Source: Planococcus sp. MER TA 32b
GTDB taxonomy: Bacteria > Bacillota > Bacilli > Bacillales_A > Planococcaceae
Reading direction: 5' to 3'
Length of the DNA stretch: 64,000 bases
Assembly (NCBI GenBank): GCA_023715185.1
Contig: JAMCAN010000003.1
Span: 124,001-188,000 of the forward strand
Under the pieces are notes generated by a model. That model did not search any database, was not told the origin of the DNA, and saw only the letters and a list, made by a program, of their open reading frames with translations. The first letter of the stretch is position 1; the number at the start of each line of letters is the position of its first letter. This document shows, in pieces, positions 7,980 through 19,632 of the stretch. The translations under genes were made by a program, and so were the position numbers.

Positions 7980-9236
7980 CTATTCTTCACTCAACTTCCT
8001 TCTTCCGAAAATGAAGTAATAATAAGTGGATGAAACGATATACAAGCCGGCTGTGATCGAGAATGCATAGGCATAGCCCCAATACGAACCGAACGCGATG
8101 ACCAGGCCTGCCGCGACAGGTCCCATCGTGGCCCAGCCGACATTGAAGACCATCTGGTTCACGGAATTCGCAAGCCCTTTGTATTTATCATGGACGACTT
8201 CCATCGCAATAGCGCTTTGGATGGGATTGCCCGCATTCATCAATGCCTGCCGCAGCAAAAAGCCTAACGAAGCAAGGAACAGGGAAGTTGTGTATGCGGT
8301 CAGAATCAGGAAGGGAATCGACAGGACCTGAAAGATGATCAGCGCTTTTACTTTGCCTACCCGCCTGACGAGCATCGGACCGATCAGCATCGCGACAGCG
8401 GTCATAGCGGAACCGAGTGAAAGCACCAGGCCGATATAGGCGTTGGAGGCGTCAAAACGGTTGGCGAAGTAAAGATTCAAATAGGGTACAACCAAGCCGG
8501 AACCGAGTCCGATCAGCAGGCTGGCGAACGAGAAGTGGAAAATGACGATCAAATTACGCTTTAATCCGGGATCATCCGGTTCGATATCAATCCGCGTTTC
8601 CACTTTTTCGGAAGGCTGCGGGACTTTATTGTTCAATTTGAATAAAGGCAACAGTCCTGCCGTGAAAAGGGCGGCGCCGAAAAGCAGCGACCAGCGGATG
8701 GCATCGACAGCGGGCATCGACAGATAAACTTGTAATACATCGGAGACGACCCCGCCAAGCAAGCTGCCCACAACATTTGCGGCTGTCATCAAAGCGAAAT
8801 AGATGCTGAACATGTGAACCCGTTCAGAAGACTTCGAGTTCTCGGCGAGCAGCGGCACGCCGGATACTTGGACGAATGCCATGAACAGGCCGGTGAAGAA
8901 AGCGGCCGTAACAAGAGGAGATTCCAGAACCGCAAAGCTTCGATAGTATAGAGTAACCGCGCCGAACAAAGCGCCGGCGATGATAATCCATTTGCGTCCG
9001 ATCTTATCACTGAGAAAACCTGCAGGGATCAGCATGATGGCAGAAGCCAGAGCCGTCATGGAAATCACTTTGCCATTGACGGTTTCAGGCATGCCGAGTT
9101 CTTTTATATAGAGGTTATACATAACCATAAAAACGCCCATCCCAATTTGGATCAGGACATTGGCGAGCATGAACAATTTAACATTTCGATTGAAAGAAAG
9201 GATTTTATTCTTCCAATCCAGGAACCAGGCTTTCAT
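7980..9236 (-). CDS. MFS transporter, 12 membrane segments
   Basis: A 418-residue major facilitator superfamily permease of the inner membrane. The signature between helices 2 and 3 is visible as GFLSDKIGRKWII, and the two six-helix halves are joined by a charged loop (NKVPQPSEKVETRIDIEPDDPG, near the middle). Substrate is unknown; the family members nearest in character are drug or sugar-phosphate exporters. An in-frame GTG three codons earlier (9245) is possible, but AAGAGTGG is best spaced for ATG 9236. Confidence 0.85.
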   Translation of the reverse strand: MKAWFLDWKNKILSFNRNVKLFMLANVLIQIGMGVFMVMYNLYIKELGMPETVNGKVISMTALASAIMLIPAGFLSDKIGRKWIIIAGALFGAVTLYYRSFAVLESPLVTAAFFTGLFMAFVQVSGVPLLAENSKSSERVHMFSIYFALMTAANVVGSLLGGVVSDVLQVYLSMPAVDAIRWSLLFGAALFTAGLLPLFKLNNKVPQPSEKVETRIDIEPDDPGLKRNLIVIFHFSFASLLIGLGSGLVVPYLNLYFANRFDASNAYIGLVLSLGSAMTAVAMLIGPMLVRRVGKVKALIIFQVLSIPFLILTAYTTSLFLASLGFLLRQALMNAGNPIQSAIAMEVVHDKYKGLANSVNQMVFNVGWATMGPVAAGLVIAFGSYWGYAYAFSITAGLYIVSSTYYYFIFGRRKLSEE

Positions 9237-9855
9237 TAGATCCACTCTTTTCTATAAGATGTTATTTCGCCTCTCTAAATGTACAAGTTTCGAAAGAGTA
9301 AATCAAAGGATTTTTATCGGCAGCGGTCCGATGGTTCTTAAGTCTTGATGTGGAATATCAGTTTCAGCGTCAATTATACCTAATGGAAAAATAAGGTGGA
9401 TTTTACTGAGTTCTATTAACAAGTCATATTGAACCGGTGCGGTAAATTTAAATAATAATTATTTGTCATTTCTGTTATTTCGGTAAATTCTTTTTTTGTT
9501 CTATTGGGTAGAAAGAATCCTTTTTAGAGTAATTGTAATAAATTTGAATAATTTAACAGTGTTTTGTATTAATTTTAACTAGCTGGTAAAGCTTGTAATA
9601 AAGCGGTCGAAAGAGTTTATTTGACTAATTAATATGGGTAAAAATACCCTTAAAATAGAACTGGTACATACTGATTAATTCAAAATCTTCAAATAATTTA
9701 CTATATTTTTTGTTGTATAGTTACAGCAACAACTCAGAGAAATTAAAAAAACACCAAGACGCTGGTATCTGAAAATTTCGGTCGGGAGGAGTGGTGTTTT
9801 TTTCTGTGCAGTAAAAGCAGGCAAACAAGAAGATTTTAAAAAAGGGAGGAAAAAC
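9237..9855. other. AT-rich intergenic region upstream of bacillopeptidase F
   Basis: About 620 bases without a credible gene. It holds the MFS promoter on the left and a strongly AT-rich stretch (9400-9720). Near 9621 there is TTGACT, followed by the inverted repeat GGGTA-AAAA-TACCC (9636-9649) and TTAAAATA. This could be a promoter with an operator for bpr. A long-stem hairpin follows at 9745-9803. Confidence 0.5.
9745..9803 (+). promoter_or_regulatory. 12-bp stem hairpin with T run in the bpr leader
   Basis: AAAAAAACACCA (9745-9756) is perfectly complementary to TGGTGTTTTTTT (9792-9803), enclosing 35 bases that include a second possible stem. It ends 52 bases before the bpr ATG and has a terminal T run on the + strand. 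It has terminator form and no upstream gene on that strand, so attenuation of bpr is possible. No known riboswitch consensus was recognised. Confidence 0.5.
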
Positions 9856-12800
9856 ATGAACAAGAAGAAGAGTTCCACGAAAGCATTTAGTATCGCTGCT
9901 TCACTTCTAATGACGTTTTCATTGGTTGCCCCTGGTTTAGCCAGTGCGGAGACAGCGAATAAGCTGCACCAATCGGCGAAGAATTCTTCGGTTGCGGCTG
10001 AAAAGAAAGTCAGTGATCGCTTACTTACCAGTTTTAAAGACGAGGAAAAAGTAACGTTCCTTGTAAAATTCAAAGAAAAGGCTGATACCGAAAAAGTAGC
10101 GGCTTCAGTTAAGGAAAGTGCAGAAAAAGCAAGTTTATCTTCTCAAAAATCCTTGCTTGCCCAGCGCTCTGCGGTTGTTTCCGAGCTGAAAGCCACTTCG
10201 ATGGAAGAACAGCAAAATGTCATGCAATTCCTTGAGCAGGAAGTTGAAAATGGAAATGTGGAAGATTTCGATTCCTATTTCATCGTCAACGGCATGGCGG
10301 TTACAGCAACCAAGGAAGTAGCGGAGAAAATTGCTTCATTCGAAGAAGTGGAAAAAGTTTTGGCGAACGAAACCCGCCAGCTTTTCACAACAAAAACAAA
10401 AAATGCAGTGACTCCGGAATCGGAAGTCGCGAATATCGAATGGAATGTGGAACGCGTTAATGCTCCTGAAACCTGGGATATGGGAATCGATGGTGCGGGT
10501 ACAGTTGTTGCAAGCATCGATACCGGTGTCCAATGGGATCATCCGGCATTAAAAGAAAAATACCGCGGTTATGATGCGGCGACCGGTGAAGTCGATCACG
10601 ATTATAACTGGTTTGATGCGACTGCGGGACAAGGAACCCCTTATGATGACCAAGGGCACGGAACGCACGTCACCGGTACAATGGTCGGCGCAGAACCAGA
10701 CGGCTCCAACCAGGTAGGTGTAGCACCGGGAGCGAAATGGATTGGCGTCAAAGCATTTACTGCATCTGGTGGATCAGATGTGGATCTATTGGAAGCGGCT
10801 GAATGGATTCTCGCTCCAACCGATGCGGAAGGCAATACGCGCGTCGACTTGGCGCCGGACGTTGTCAATAACTCATGGGGCGGCGGACCTGGACTTGACG
10901 AATGGTACCGTGATGTCGTCATCAACTGGCGCGCTGCGGAGATCTTCCCTGAATTTTCTGCGGGGAACACGACGTTGACCAATCCGGGCGGACCGGGATC
11001 AGTAGCATCTCCGGCGAACTACCCGGAATCATTTGCGACAGGCGCTACTGATATCAATGATGTGGTTGGAAGTTTCTCTTTAAGAGGCCCTTCGCCATAC
11101 GACGAAATCAAGCCGGATATTTCAGCGCCGGGTGTCAATATCCGTTCTTCTGTACCGGGAAGCGGATATGAAGGCGGCTGGAACGGGACATCGATGGCAG
11201 GTCCTGCAGTTGCTGCGACAGCGGCTTTGCTGAGACAAGTCGATGCGGATTTGACGGTTGATGAAATGGAACAGATTTTACTCGATACAGCGACTCCGCT
11301 GACGGATGCAACTTATCCGGAAACGCCGAACCATGGCTATGGCTACGGTCTGGTGGATGCTTATGCAGCGGTTTCGTCAATCCTTGATGGCATCGGCAAA
11401 CTTGAAGGGCAAGTGACGAAACAGGGAGAAGACGATGAAGCTCCGGTTTTCGAACATACAGCTCCTGCTGAAACTTATGCCGGGATGGATTTGGAACTGG
11501 CGGTTTCAGTAACAGACAATATCAGTGTTTCTTCAGTGGCATTAAATTATCAGGATGAAAATGGCGACTGGCAGTCAATTGATGCTGCACGCAAATCCGG
11601 AGATTTCAAATCAGGGGAATTTGCAGCAGTGGTTCCAGGTGATTTGATTGCAGGCGAATCGTTTGTTTATAAATGGACGATCAATGACTTTGGAAACAAT
11701 GAAGTGGAATCTGAAGAGTACACAGTAGCAGTGAAGCCGGCCATTACAGTCGGGTACTTCGAAGATTTTGAAAGTGCAGCGGCAGGCTGGACTTCGTTCG
11801 GCGATAATAACAGCTGGGAGCTGGGAGCCCCGACATCAGGCCCGGGCAATGCGGCTTCTGGTGAAAATGTCTACGCCACAAATCTTGACGGCACGTATGA
11901 TACAAGCATGAACGCGACATTGGTGATGCCTCCAGTTGACCTTCCTGAAGGAAATTCATATCTGCAATTCAAGCATTGGTACAGCTTTGAAGAATCATCT
12001 TCAGGCAGAGCTTGGGATTACGGCCATGTCTTCATCTCGACAGACGGACAAAATTGGGAGCAAGCGCAAATGTTCCAAGGCGATTCGGGAGACTGGACTT
12101 CTGCGGAAGTTGATCTGACTGCTTACAGCGGACAGCGCGTATACCTTGGATTCAATGTTTACTCTGACGGCAGTGTAGTCAGAGATGGCTGGTATATTGA
12201 CGACGTTGCATTAGCCGACATTTCACAAACCGGCAAAGCTTCAGTCAATAAAAACAAAGGCAAAGACAAAGGAAAAAATAAAAACAACAACAAAAACAAC
12301 AACAAAAACAACAACAAAAACAACAACAGCAATAAATCGAATGGAATCGGCCTTGGCTTAGTGAAAGGCAAAGATGCCGAATCATTGAAGAATCCGGTAG
12401 ATCCAGCGAAAATCCATCCGACAGTTCCAGTGAAAGAAGAATTGCCGGCAGTGGAAACTCCGGTGAATCCGACATTATTGCCGCTTGGGGCAAAAGTGAA
12501 TGTGCTTGAATCCGGACGTTCTGTTTATTCGGATCCGGCAGACGGCAGTTACTCGCTGTCACATTCTCCTGGAGACTATACAGTCACAGCGGAAGCATAC
12601 GGGTTCCAGTCTGATGAGCAGGCTGTGACAATCGAAGCTGACGCGACAACGCAAGCGAATTTCACTTTGGAAGAAGTGGCGCAGAACACGGTGAGCGGAA
12701 CTGTCACTGATGAAACGACAGGAGAAGGAATTGAAGGCGCAACTGTATTATTGGTTGAAGACGCCAATATTTCTCCGGTTCAAACAGCGGCAGACGGCAG

Positions 12801-14256
12801 TTATGAGCTTACTGCATACGAAGGTGAATACACTGTGAAAGTAGTGGCAAGCGGCTATCACGGCGCTGAAGCAACTGTTGAAATTGGTGAGGATGCGGCG
12901 GAAGTGAACTTCGCGCTTGAGCCGTTCTACACATATCCTGGCGGGGAAATCGGCTATGACGACGGCACAGCAGAAAATGCCCGTGCTTATAATGCTGCAG
13001 GAAACGCTTGGGCAGTGAAAATGTCACTTCCGGATGGCAATGAATCCGGTATCGTTACAGACGGCGTATTCCGTTTCTGGGATACAGAATGGCCGGTTCC
13101 GGGCGGTACGGAATTCGCAGTGGAAGTATGGGATGCCAACGGCGCTGACGGAACTCCGGGCGAAATGCTCGCGGGACCGGTTGAAGGGGAAGCTCTTCGC
13201 AATGGCGAATGGACAGTGGTGGACCTGTCCGAACACAATATTACAGTCCAAGGCGATTTCTATATGGTTTACAGACAAACGGCTGCAAACCCGAATACGC
13301 CTGGCCTTGCAACAGATGAAGACGGCGTCAATGCTGAAAGAAGCTATCAGCAAGTCAGCGGTGCATGGGCTCCGACACCTGCAGCGGAAGGGAACTACAT
13401 GATCCGTGCACGTGTCAGCTATGAAGTGCAGGCACCAACGATAACTTCACCGGCAGACGGTCTTGTGACAAACGAACAGTCTGTTGTTGTAGAAGGGACA
13501 GCTTCACCGACCACGACACTTGAATTGGAGAATAATGGCGAAGAAGCCGCAACTGTGGAAGTTGAAGCGGACGGCACATTCTCAATTCCTGTCGACCTTG
13601 AAGAAGGCGACAATGAACTGGTTGCCGTATCCACTTTGGATGGCCGTGAAACAGGTGCATCTGAAGCTGTAACCGTTACATTGGATACAGAAGCACCGGC
13701 ACTCACAATCAGCAACCCATCTGATGGAGACAAAACAAATCGCGAAACTGTTACAGTTCAAGGGACTGTTGAAGACGCGAATCTTGAATCCGTGACAGTC
13801 AATGGACAGCAGGCAACTGTTGCAGACGGCAGCTACTCGAAACGTATTTTGCTTGACGAAGGCGCTAACGAGATTACAGTCGTTGCACGCGATGGCGCGG
13901 GTAACGAAGTTTCCGAAACCGTCACGCTGACAGCAAAATTCACAGCTCCGACCATCGAAAACCTGACGCCTGCTGAAGATGTCAATTTGACAACGGGCAG
14001 AAGCGTTAAGATTGAATTTGATGCGGAACCGGGCTTGAAAGCGTCATTTGTGGTTCATATGCCGCTGACAAACTTGCCGATGAACGCGACAGAATTGCCG
14101 ATGAGTGAACAGGAAGACGGCCATTATGTGGGCTATTGGACTGTTCCGTCCGGTATGGTTGCCAACGGTGCGGTTCTCGAAGTGAAAGTGAAAGACAGCT
14201 TCGGCAATGAAACGCGCAAAGCTGCGGATGGAAAACTTTATATTAATGTAGAGTAA
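9856..14256 (+). CDS. bpr: Bacillopeptidase F-like secreted S8 serine protease
   Basis: A 1466-residue extracellular subtilisin-family protease. Order of parts: signal peptide (1-33, ASA-E); inhibitor-like propeptide (about 55-180, VTFLVKFKEKAD); S8 domain with the triad Asp222 (SIDTGV), His268 (GHGTHV) and Ser446 (GTSMAGP); an Ig-like domain; a MAM/immune-inhibitor-like jelly roll (about 635-795); a Lys/Asn-rich linker encoded by 12-base repeats; two carboxypeptidase-regulatory-like domains (about 875-1020); a DGTAE domain; and two or more bacterial Ig-like repeats. No LPXTG or membrane anchor is present, so it should be released. Size and architecture match Bacillus Bpr (about 1433 residues). 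RBS AAAGGGAGGAAAA. Confidence 0.93.
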   Translation: MNKKKSSTKAFSIAASLLMTFSLVAPGLASAETANKLHQSAKNSSVAAEKKVSDRLLTSFKDEEKVTFLVKFKEKADTEKVAASVKESAEKASLSSQKSLLAQRSAVVSELKATSMEEQQNVMQFLEQEVENGNVEDFDSYFIVNGMAVTATKEVAEKIASFEEVEKVLANETRQLFTTKTKNAVTPESEVANIEWNVERVNAPETWDMGIDGAGTVVASIDTGVQWDHPALKEKYRGYDAATGEVDHDYNWFDATAGQGTPYDDQGHGTHVTGTMVGAEPDGSNQVGVAPGAKWIGVKAFTASGGSDVDLLEAAEWILAPTDAEGNTRVDLAPDVVNNSWGGGPGLDEWYRDVVINWRAAEIFPEFSAGNTTLTNPGGPGSVASPANYPESFATGATDINDVVGSFSLRGPSPYDEIKPDISAPGVNIRSSVPGSGYEGGWNGTSMAGPAVAATAALLRQVDADLTVDEMEQILLDTATPLTDATYPETPNHGYGYGLVDAYAAVSSILDGIGKLEGQVTKQGEDDEAPVFEHTAPAETYAGMDLELAVSVTDNISVSSVALNYQDENGDWQSIDAARKSGDFKSGEFAAVVPGDLIAGESFVYKWTINDFGNNEVESEEYTVAVKPAITVGYFEDFESAAAGWTSFGDNNSWELGAPTSGPGNAASGENVYATNLDGTYDTSMNATLVMPPVDLPEGNSYLQFKHWYSFEESSSGRAWDYGHVFISTDGQNWEQAQMFQGDSGDWTSAEVDLTAYSGQRVYLGFNVYSDGSVVRDGWYIDDVALADISQTGKASVNKNKGKDKGKNKNNNKNNNKNNNKNNNSNKSNGIGLGLVKGKDAESLKNPVDPAKIHPTVPVKEELPAVETPVNPTLLPLGAKVNVLESGRSVYSDPADGSYSLSHSPGDYTVTAEAYGFQSDEQAVTIEADATTQANFTLEEVAQNTVSGTVTDETTGEGIEGATVLLVEDANISPVQTAADGSYELTAYEGEYTVKVVASGYHGAEATVEIGEDAAEVNFALEPFYTYPGGEIGYDDGTAENARAYNAAGNAWAVKMSLPDGNESGIVTDGVFRFWDTEWPVPGGTEFAVEVWDANGADGTPGEMLAGPVEGEALRNGEWTVVDLSEHNITVQGDFYMVYRQTAANPNTPGLATDEDGVNAERSYQQVSGAWAPTPAAEGNYMIRARVSYEVQAPTITSPADGLVTNEQSVVVEGTASPTTTLELENNGEEAATVEVEADGTFSIPVDLEEGDNELVAVSTLDGRETGASEAVTVTLDTEAPALTISNPSDGDKTNRETVTVQGTVEDANLESVTVNGQQATVADGSYSKRILLDEGANEITVVARDGAGNEVSETVTLTAKFTAPTIENLTPAEDVNLTTGRSVKIEFDAEPGLKASFVVHMPLTNLPMNATELPMSEQEDGHYVGYWTVPSGMVANGAVLEVKVKDSFGNETRKAADGKLYINVE
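12280..12327 (+). repeat. Four perfect copies of a 12-base repeat inside bpr
   Basis: AAAAACAACAAC occurs four times without interruption, encoding (Lys-Asn-Asn-Asn)-type units of a flexible linker between the jelly roll and the regulatory-like domains. Because the unit is 12 bases, copy-number change would alter linker length without shifting frame. Confidence 0.9.
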
Positions 14257-14265
14257 GGAATACGG

Positions 14266-14300
14266 AATGCCAGGGGAGATTACATCTTCCCTGGCATTTC
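14266..14300 (+). terminator. Intrinsic terminator after bpr
   Basis: AATGCCAGGG at 14266-14275 pairs with CCCTGGCATT at 14289-14298, followed by T residues. Confidence 0.85.
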
Positions 14301-14423
14301 TTCAGTTGAAGGGAATTTGGAGCGGCAATGAAATATTGTGTTTAAATTCTAAATATTTTTATATTTAGCCTTTCACTTGAAAGGTGGGAATGACATGCTA
14401 TAATTGGTCCATTCTAAAATAAT

Positions 14424-16578
<2,155 letters not shown>

Positions 16579-16579
16579 C

Positions 16580-16623
16580 AAAAGACTCCAAATGAGCCGG
16601 AAATCGCTCATTTGGAGTCTTTT
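16580..16623. terminator. Bidirectional terminator between pbuX and esterase
   Basis: Perfect 18-bp stem (16580-16597 with 16606-16623), loop CGGAAATC, with A and T runs at either end. It serves both convergent genes. Confidence 0.92.
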
Positions 16624-17619
16624 TTATCTGCTTTTAGCTGAAAGGAAATCCAGAGTTCTGCTTAACGTTTCCTGGCCATCAAGTGTGTCCAGCGCGTACT
16701 GGAATTCATGCTGGAGGTTTTTTCCCGAACCTTCGAAGAACATCGTTTCCACCGCTGTTCCTTGTGAACGGATCATGTTTGCCAATTCGACTGATTGCGG
16801 AGCCAGCGGATCACCGTCTCCCACCGAAATGAATGTGTCCGGAAAATCAGCGGTAATGTGCCGAACCGTAGACAGCTCTTCCAGATCCCTGAAGTTTTCA
16901 AATGCGGCGGTTCCCGTGTAAGTGTTCAAAAAGTAATCGATATTGGGAAATCCAGTGTCACTCACTGTAGTCATATTGTATAATCCGCAAAACAATAAAG
17001 CGCCGCGCAGTTTTTCGGATTCAACGGATGGCGTAAGCCCCATACTGGCCGCCAGCCCCTCATTCGAGATGAGGGCGCTGAGCTGGCTTGCGATTTGCGC
17101 ACCGGCAGAATCGCCGCCGATAAATATACGGTCCATATCGCCGCCAAAATCAGCGGCATGCTCCTGCAGATATTCCAGCGCTGCGTTGACTTGGAAAACT
17201 GGTCCGGGATAAAGCTGTTCAGGCGCAAGTCCGTAATCCATATTGGCTACGAGATAGCCGTCGTGGGCAAGGGTCATGGCGTAATCACGCCGGCTGTCTT
17301 TTGAGCCGCCGACATAGCCGCCTCCATGGATCCACAAAATCACCGGCACCGTTTCATCGAGAGTTTCGGGAATGTAGATGTCAAGAATCGCGCCAGAACT
17401 TTCTTCATAAATGAGGTCTGGAATCACAGTGACCCCGGCTCTTACTTCTTCTATATAAGGAGGCGGCGCAAAAACCGCCGAGCCGGTTGGTTCTCTGGAA
17501 GCTACGGCATCTTTTGGCGTTAATATATCTTCCAAAGAAAAAAACGCCAATAATAATAAGCCTATGAGAAGGGGGAAAATCCATAATTTATTTTGCTTGA
17601 AGATAACTGGTTTTTTCAT
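16624..17619 (-). CDS. Membrane-anchored alpha/beta hydrolase (HSL-type esterase)
   Basis: A 331-residue esterase with an N-terminal hydrophobic anchor (IFPLLIGLLLLAFFSL, about residues 13-28) and an extracytoplasmic catalytic domain. The oxyanion motif HGGGYVGGS, nucleophile GDSAGAQ, acid GDGDPLAPQ and His in LQHEFQY are all present, so it should be active, probably on short-chain esters. An alternative ATG three codons upstream (17628) exists; GGGATG is better spaced for 17619. It is monocistronic. Confidence 0.85.
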   Translation of the reverse strand: MKKPVIFKQNKLWIFPLLIGLLLLAFFSLEDILTPKDAVASREPTGSAVFAPPPYIEEVRAGVTVIPDLIYEESSGAILDIYIPETLDETVPVILWIHGGGYVGGSKDSRRDYAMTLAHDGYLVANMDYGLAPEQLYPGPVFQVNAALEYLQEHAADFGGDMDRIFIGGDSAGAQIASQLSALISNEGLAASMGLTPSVESEKLRGALLFCGLYNMTTVSDTGFPNIDYFLNTYTGTAAFENFRDLEELSTVRHITADFPDTFISVGDGDPLAPQSVELANMIRSQGTAVETMFFEGSGKNLQHEFQYALDTLDGQETLSRTLDFLSAKSR

Positions 17620-17813
17620 AAAGCACATCCCAACGTCATTGTCTGTTGATTGCGAGTTAGTAACTTCATCCTATCTGTAATGATTGTAATAAAGAAAGAG
17701 ACTAACTGCCTAAATGTTGTAATATACAGAAATTGAGGTTCTTTCCGCATGAAAGGGGTAAATAATTAGGTGATACTTAATCGGTGATTTGTAAGCGATA
17801 GAGGGGGCTGAAT

Positions 17814-18539
17814 ATGTTTGGTTTAGGAGATTTATTATCATTGATCATTTCCGCCTTCATCATTCTCCCGGTTGTCGTGTTCCTCCGTGAAATGGGATAC
17901 GTGATCGCGAGTATGCTGCTCGGCGTTAAAAACCCCCGTCTGACCATTGGCTCAGGACCAAGAATTTTGAAAGTTGGCATGTTTGATATACGGAAGTATT
18001 ACCATCTGTACAGCTGGTTTTCTTATGATTCCCTGAAAAGGGAAGGGAAATTCGCCTATATCATGCTATATGCCGGCCCGATTCTGATGAACGTTATAGT
18101 GGCTTTGGTCATTAACGCGATGCTGGCGAACGATATGCTCGAAGAATATGCGACATTCTGGAATCGTTTTATTTTCTACGCATTCTACTATGTCCTGTTT
18201 GATATTGTTCCGATGAAAACAGCTAATGGCATGCCGAATAACGGGCTGATCATCTATGAAATGCTCCGCTACGGCAAACGGACTGATTATAATGAAGAGC
18301 CTTTCATTCCGGGGACTTCCGAAGTCGAAGAGCAATACCAGGAAGAGATGGAGAAGATTGAAGAAGTGAAAGAACACCAGAAAGATGTAGCGGCAGAAGA
18401 GGCGGACACTAAATATGAAGAAAGACAACACAAAGCGGAAATTGAAAAAGTTAAACAAGATGAAATTGAGGATCTGCAGAAAGCAGGAAATCATGAACAA
18501 GCCAAGAAAGAAAAGCATGATAATAACAAGCCGGAATAA
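17814..18539 (+). CDS. M50-like membrane protein with degenerate active site (pseudoprotease candidate)
   Basis: A 241-residue protein with about four membrane segments and a charged, coiled-coil-like C-terminal tail (about 160-241, rich in Glu/Lys). The membrane part resembles site-2 protease family M50: hydrophobic helix with R-E-M-G-Y (25-29) where active enzymes have H-E-x-x-H, followed by GVKNPRLTIGSGPRIL, which matches the G-x-GP strand, and DIVPMKTANGMPNNG (130-144) at the place of the NPDG metal-ligand loop. Both metal-binding His are replaced, so peptidase activity is unlikely. The start has RBS AGAGGGGGC. M50 relationship is inferred from motif order, not from an alignment. Confidence 0.65.
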   Translation: MFGLGDLLSLIISAFIILPVVVFLREMGYVIASMLLGVKNPRLTIGSGPRILKVGMFDIRKYYHLYSWFSYDSLKREGKFAYIMLYAGPILMNVIVALVINAMLANDMLEEYATFWNRFIFYAFYYVLFDIVPMKTANGMPNNGLIIYEMLRYGKRTDYNEEPFIPGTSEVEEQYQEEMEKIEEVKEHQKDVAAEEADTKYEERQHKAEIEKVKQDEIEDLQKAGNHEQAKKEKHDNNKPE

Positions 18540-18635
18540 CAAAAAAGTATATGACAATGGTGAATGCCTGTAATTCGAGATACTTACTTGCTATGATGAT
18601 AGACGGGAAGTATTAAGAAAAGGAGCGGATAGTTA

Positions 18636-19583
18636 ATGGCGAAGAAAATTTCAGGAATTCACCATATTACAGCCATTGTCGGCGACGCGCAGCAAAACGT
18701 GGATTTCTATGCAGGTGTTTTAGGGTTGCGCCTGACGAAAAAAACAATCAACTTCGATGATCCGGGAACATATCATCTTTATTTCGGCAACAGCGAAGGG
18801 GAACCGGGGACAATCATGACTTTCTTCCCGTGGGGCGATGCCTACCGCGGAAAAATCGGAGATGGACAGGTTGGTGTGACAGCATTTGCTGTGCCGCCGG
18901 GCAGCCTGGATTTTTGGAAGAAACGCCTGACTAAATTCGGAGTCCCTTTCATTGAGAATGAAAGGTTCGATGAGAAATATATAGGATTTGAAGATCCTCA
19001 TGGACTGCTTCTGGAATTGGTGGAGCGGTCTGCAGGGAAGAACAGTTCCTGGGATTTCGGTGAAATTAACGGGGAAAAAGCGATCAAGGGATTTGCCGGA
19101 GCGCTTCTTTTTTCAGCCAATGCCGAAAAAACATGGGAATTGCTGGAGTCTGTTATGGGACTCGAAAAAATCGGCGAAGAAGGCAATATCATCCGTTTCC
19201 AGTCGACGGCGGAAATCGGCAATATCGTAGATGTCATGACGGAGCGGCAAGGCACCGGGCAAATGGGCGTTGGTACGGTCCATCACATTGCCTGGCGAGC
19301 TGAAGACGATGCCGACCAGCTTGACTGGAAAGAGAAGCTTGAAAACTGGAGGCTCGGTGTAACTCCTGTACAGGATCGGAATTATTTCAATTCGATTTAC
19401 TTCCGGGAATACGGAGACATCCTGTTTGAAATTGCCACCGATCCGCCTGGCTTCGCAGTCGATGAACCGGTCGAATCATTAGGTCAGGAACTGAAGCTTC
19501 CGCCGCAATACGAACAATACCGCAAACGGCTGTCGCAGGAACTGCCGCCGCTGCGTGTCAGAACTTTGGATGAGGATAAATAA
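18636..19583 (+). CDS. Ring-cleaving dioxygenase (MhqO/MhqA-like glyoxalase-fold protein)
   Basis: A 315-residue protein of two tandem vicinal-oxygen-chelate domains (about 5-130 and 150-285). Candidate iron ligands are His9/His10 in GIHHITA, His in GTVHHIAW, and Glu in DILFEIATD. The Bacillus homologues MhqA, MhqE and MhqO are induced by hydroquinone stress and open quinone/catechol rings. RBS AAGGAGCGG precedes ATG 18636. The gene is alone between a membrane protein and proline dehydrogenase, and no mhqR-type regulator is adjacent. Confidence 0.88.
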   Translation: MAKKISGIHHITAIVGDAQQNVDFYAGVLGLRLTKKTINFDDPGTYHLYFGNSEGEPGTIMTFFPWGDAYRGKIGDGQVGVTAFAVPPGSLDFWKKRLTKFGVPFIENERFDEKYIGFEDPHGLLLELVERSAGKNSSWDFGEINGEKAIKGFAGALLFSANAEKTWELLESVMGLEKIGEEGNIIRFQSTAEIGNIVDVMTERQGTGQMGVGTVHHIAWRAEDDADQLDWKEKLENWRLGVTPVQDRNYFNSIYFREYGDILFEIATDPPGFAVDEPVESLGQELKLPPQYEQYRKRLSQELPPLRVRTLDEDK

Positions 19584-19617
19584 AAGGAGCCGCGGGTTTT
19601 ATTCCGCGGCTCCTTTT
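19582..19617. terminator. Bidirectional terminator between dioxygenase and proline dehydrogenase
   Basis: Perfect 14-bp stem AAAAGGAGCCGCGG / CCGCGGCTCCTTTT (19582-19595, 19604-19617) between convergent genes. Confidence 0.92.
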
Positions 19618-19632
19618 AAACGTAATTTCTAT

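Noticed and set aside
12159..12371. Minus-strand ORF with Leu/Phe runs resembling a membrane protein
   Set aside because: It is the complement of the AAAAACAACAAC microsatellite inside bpr.
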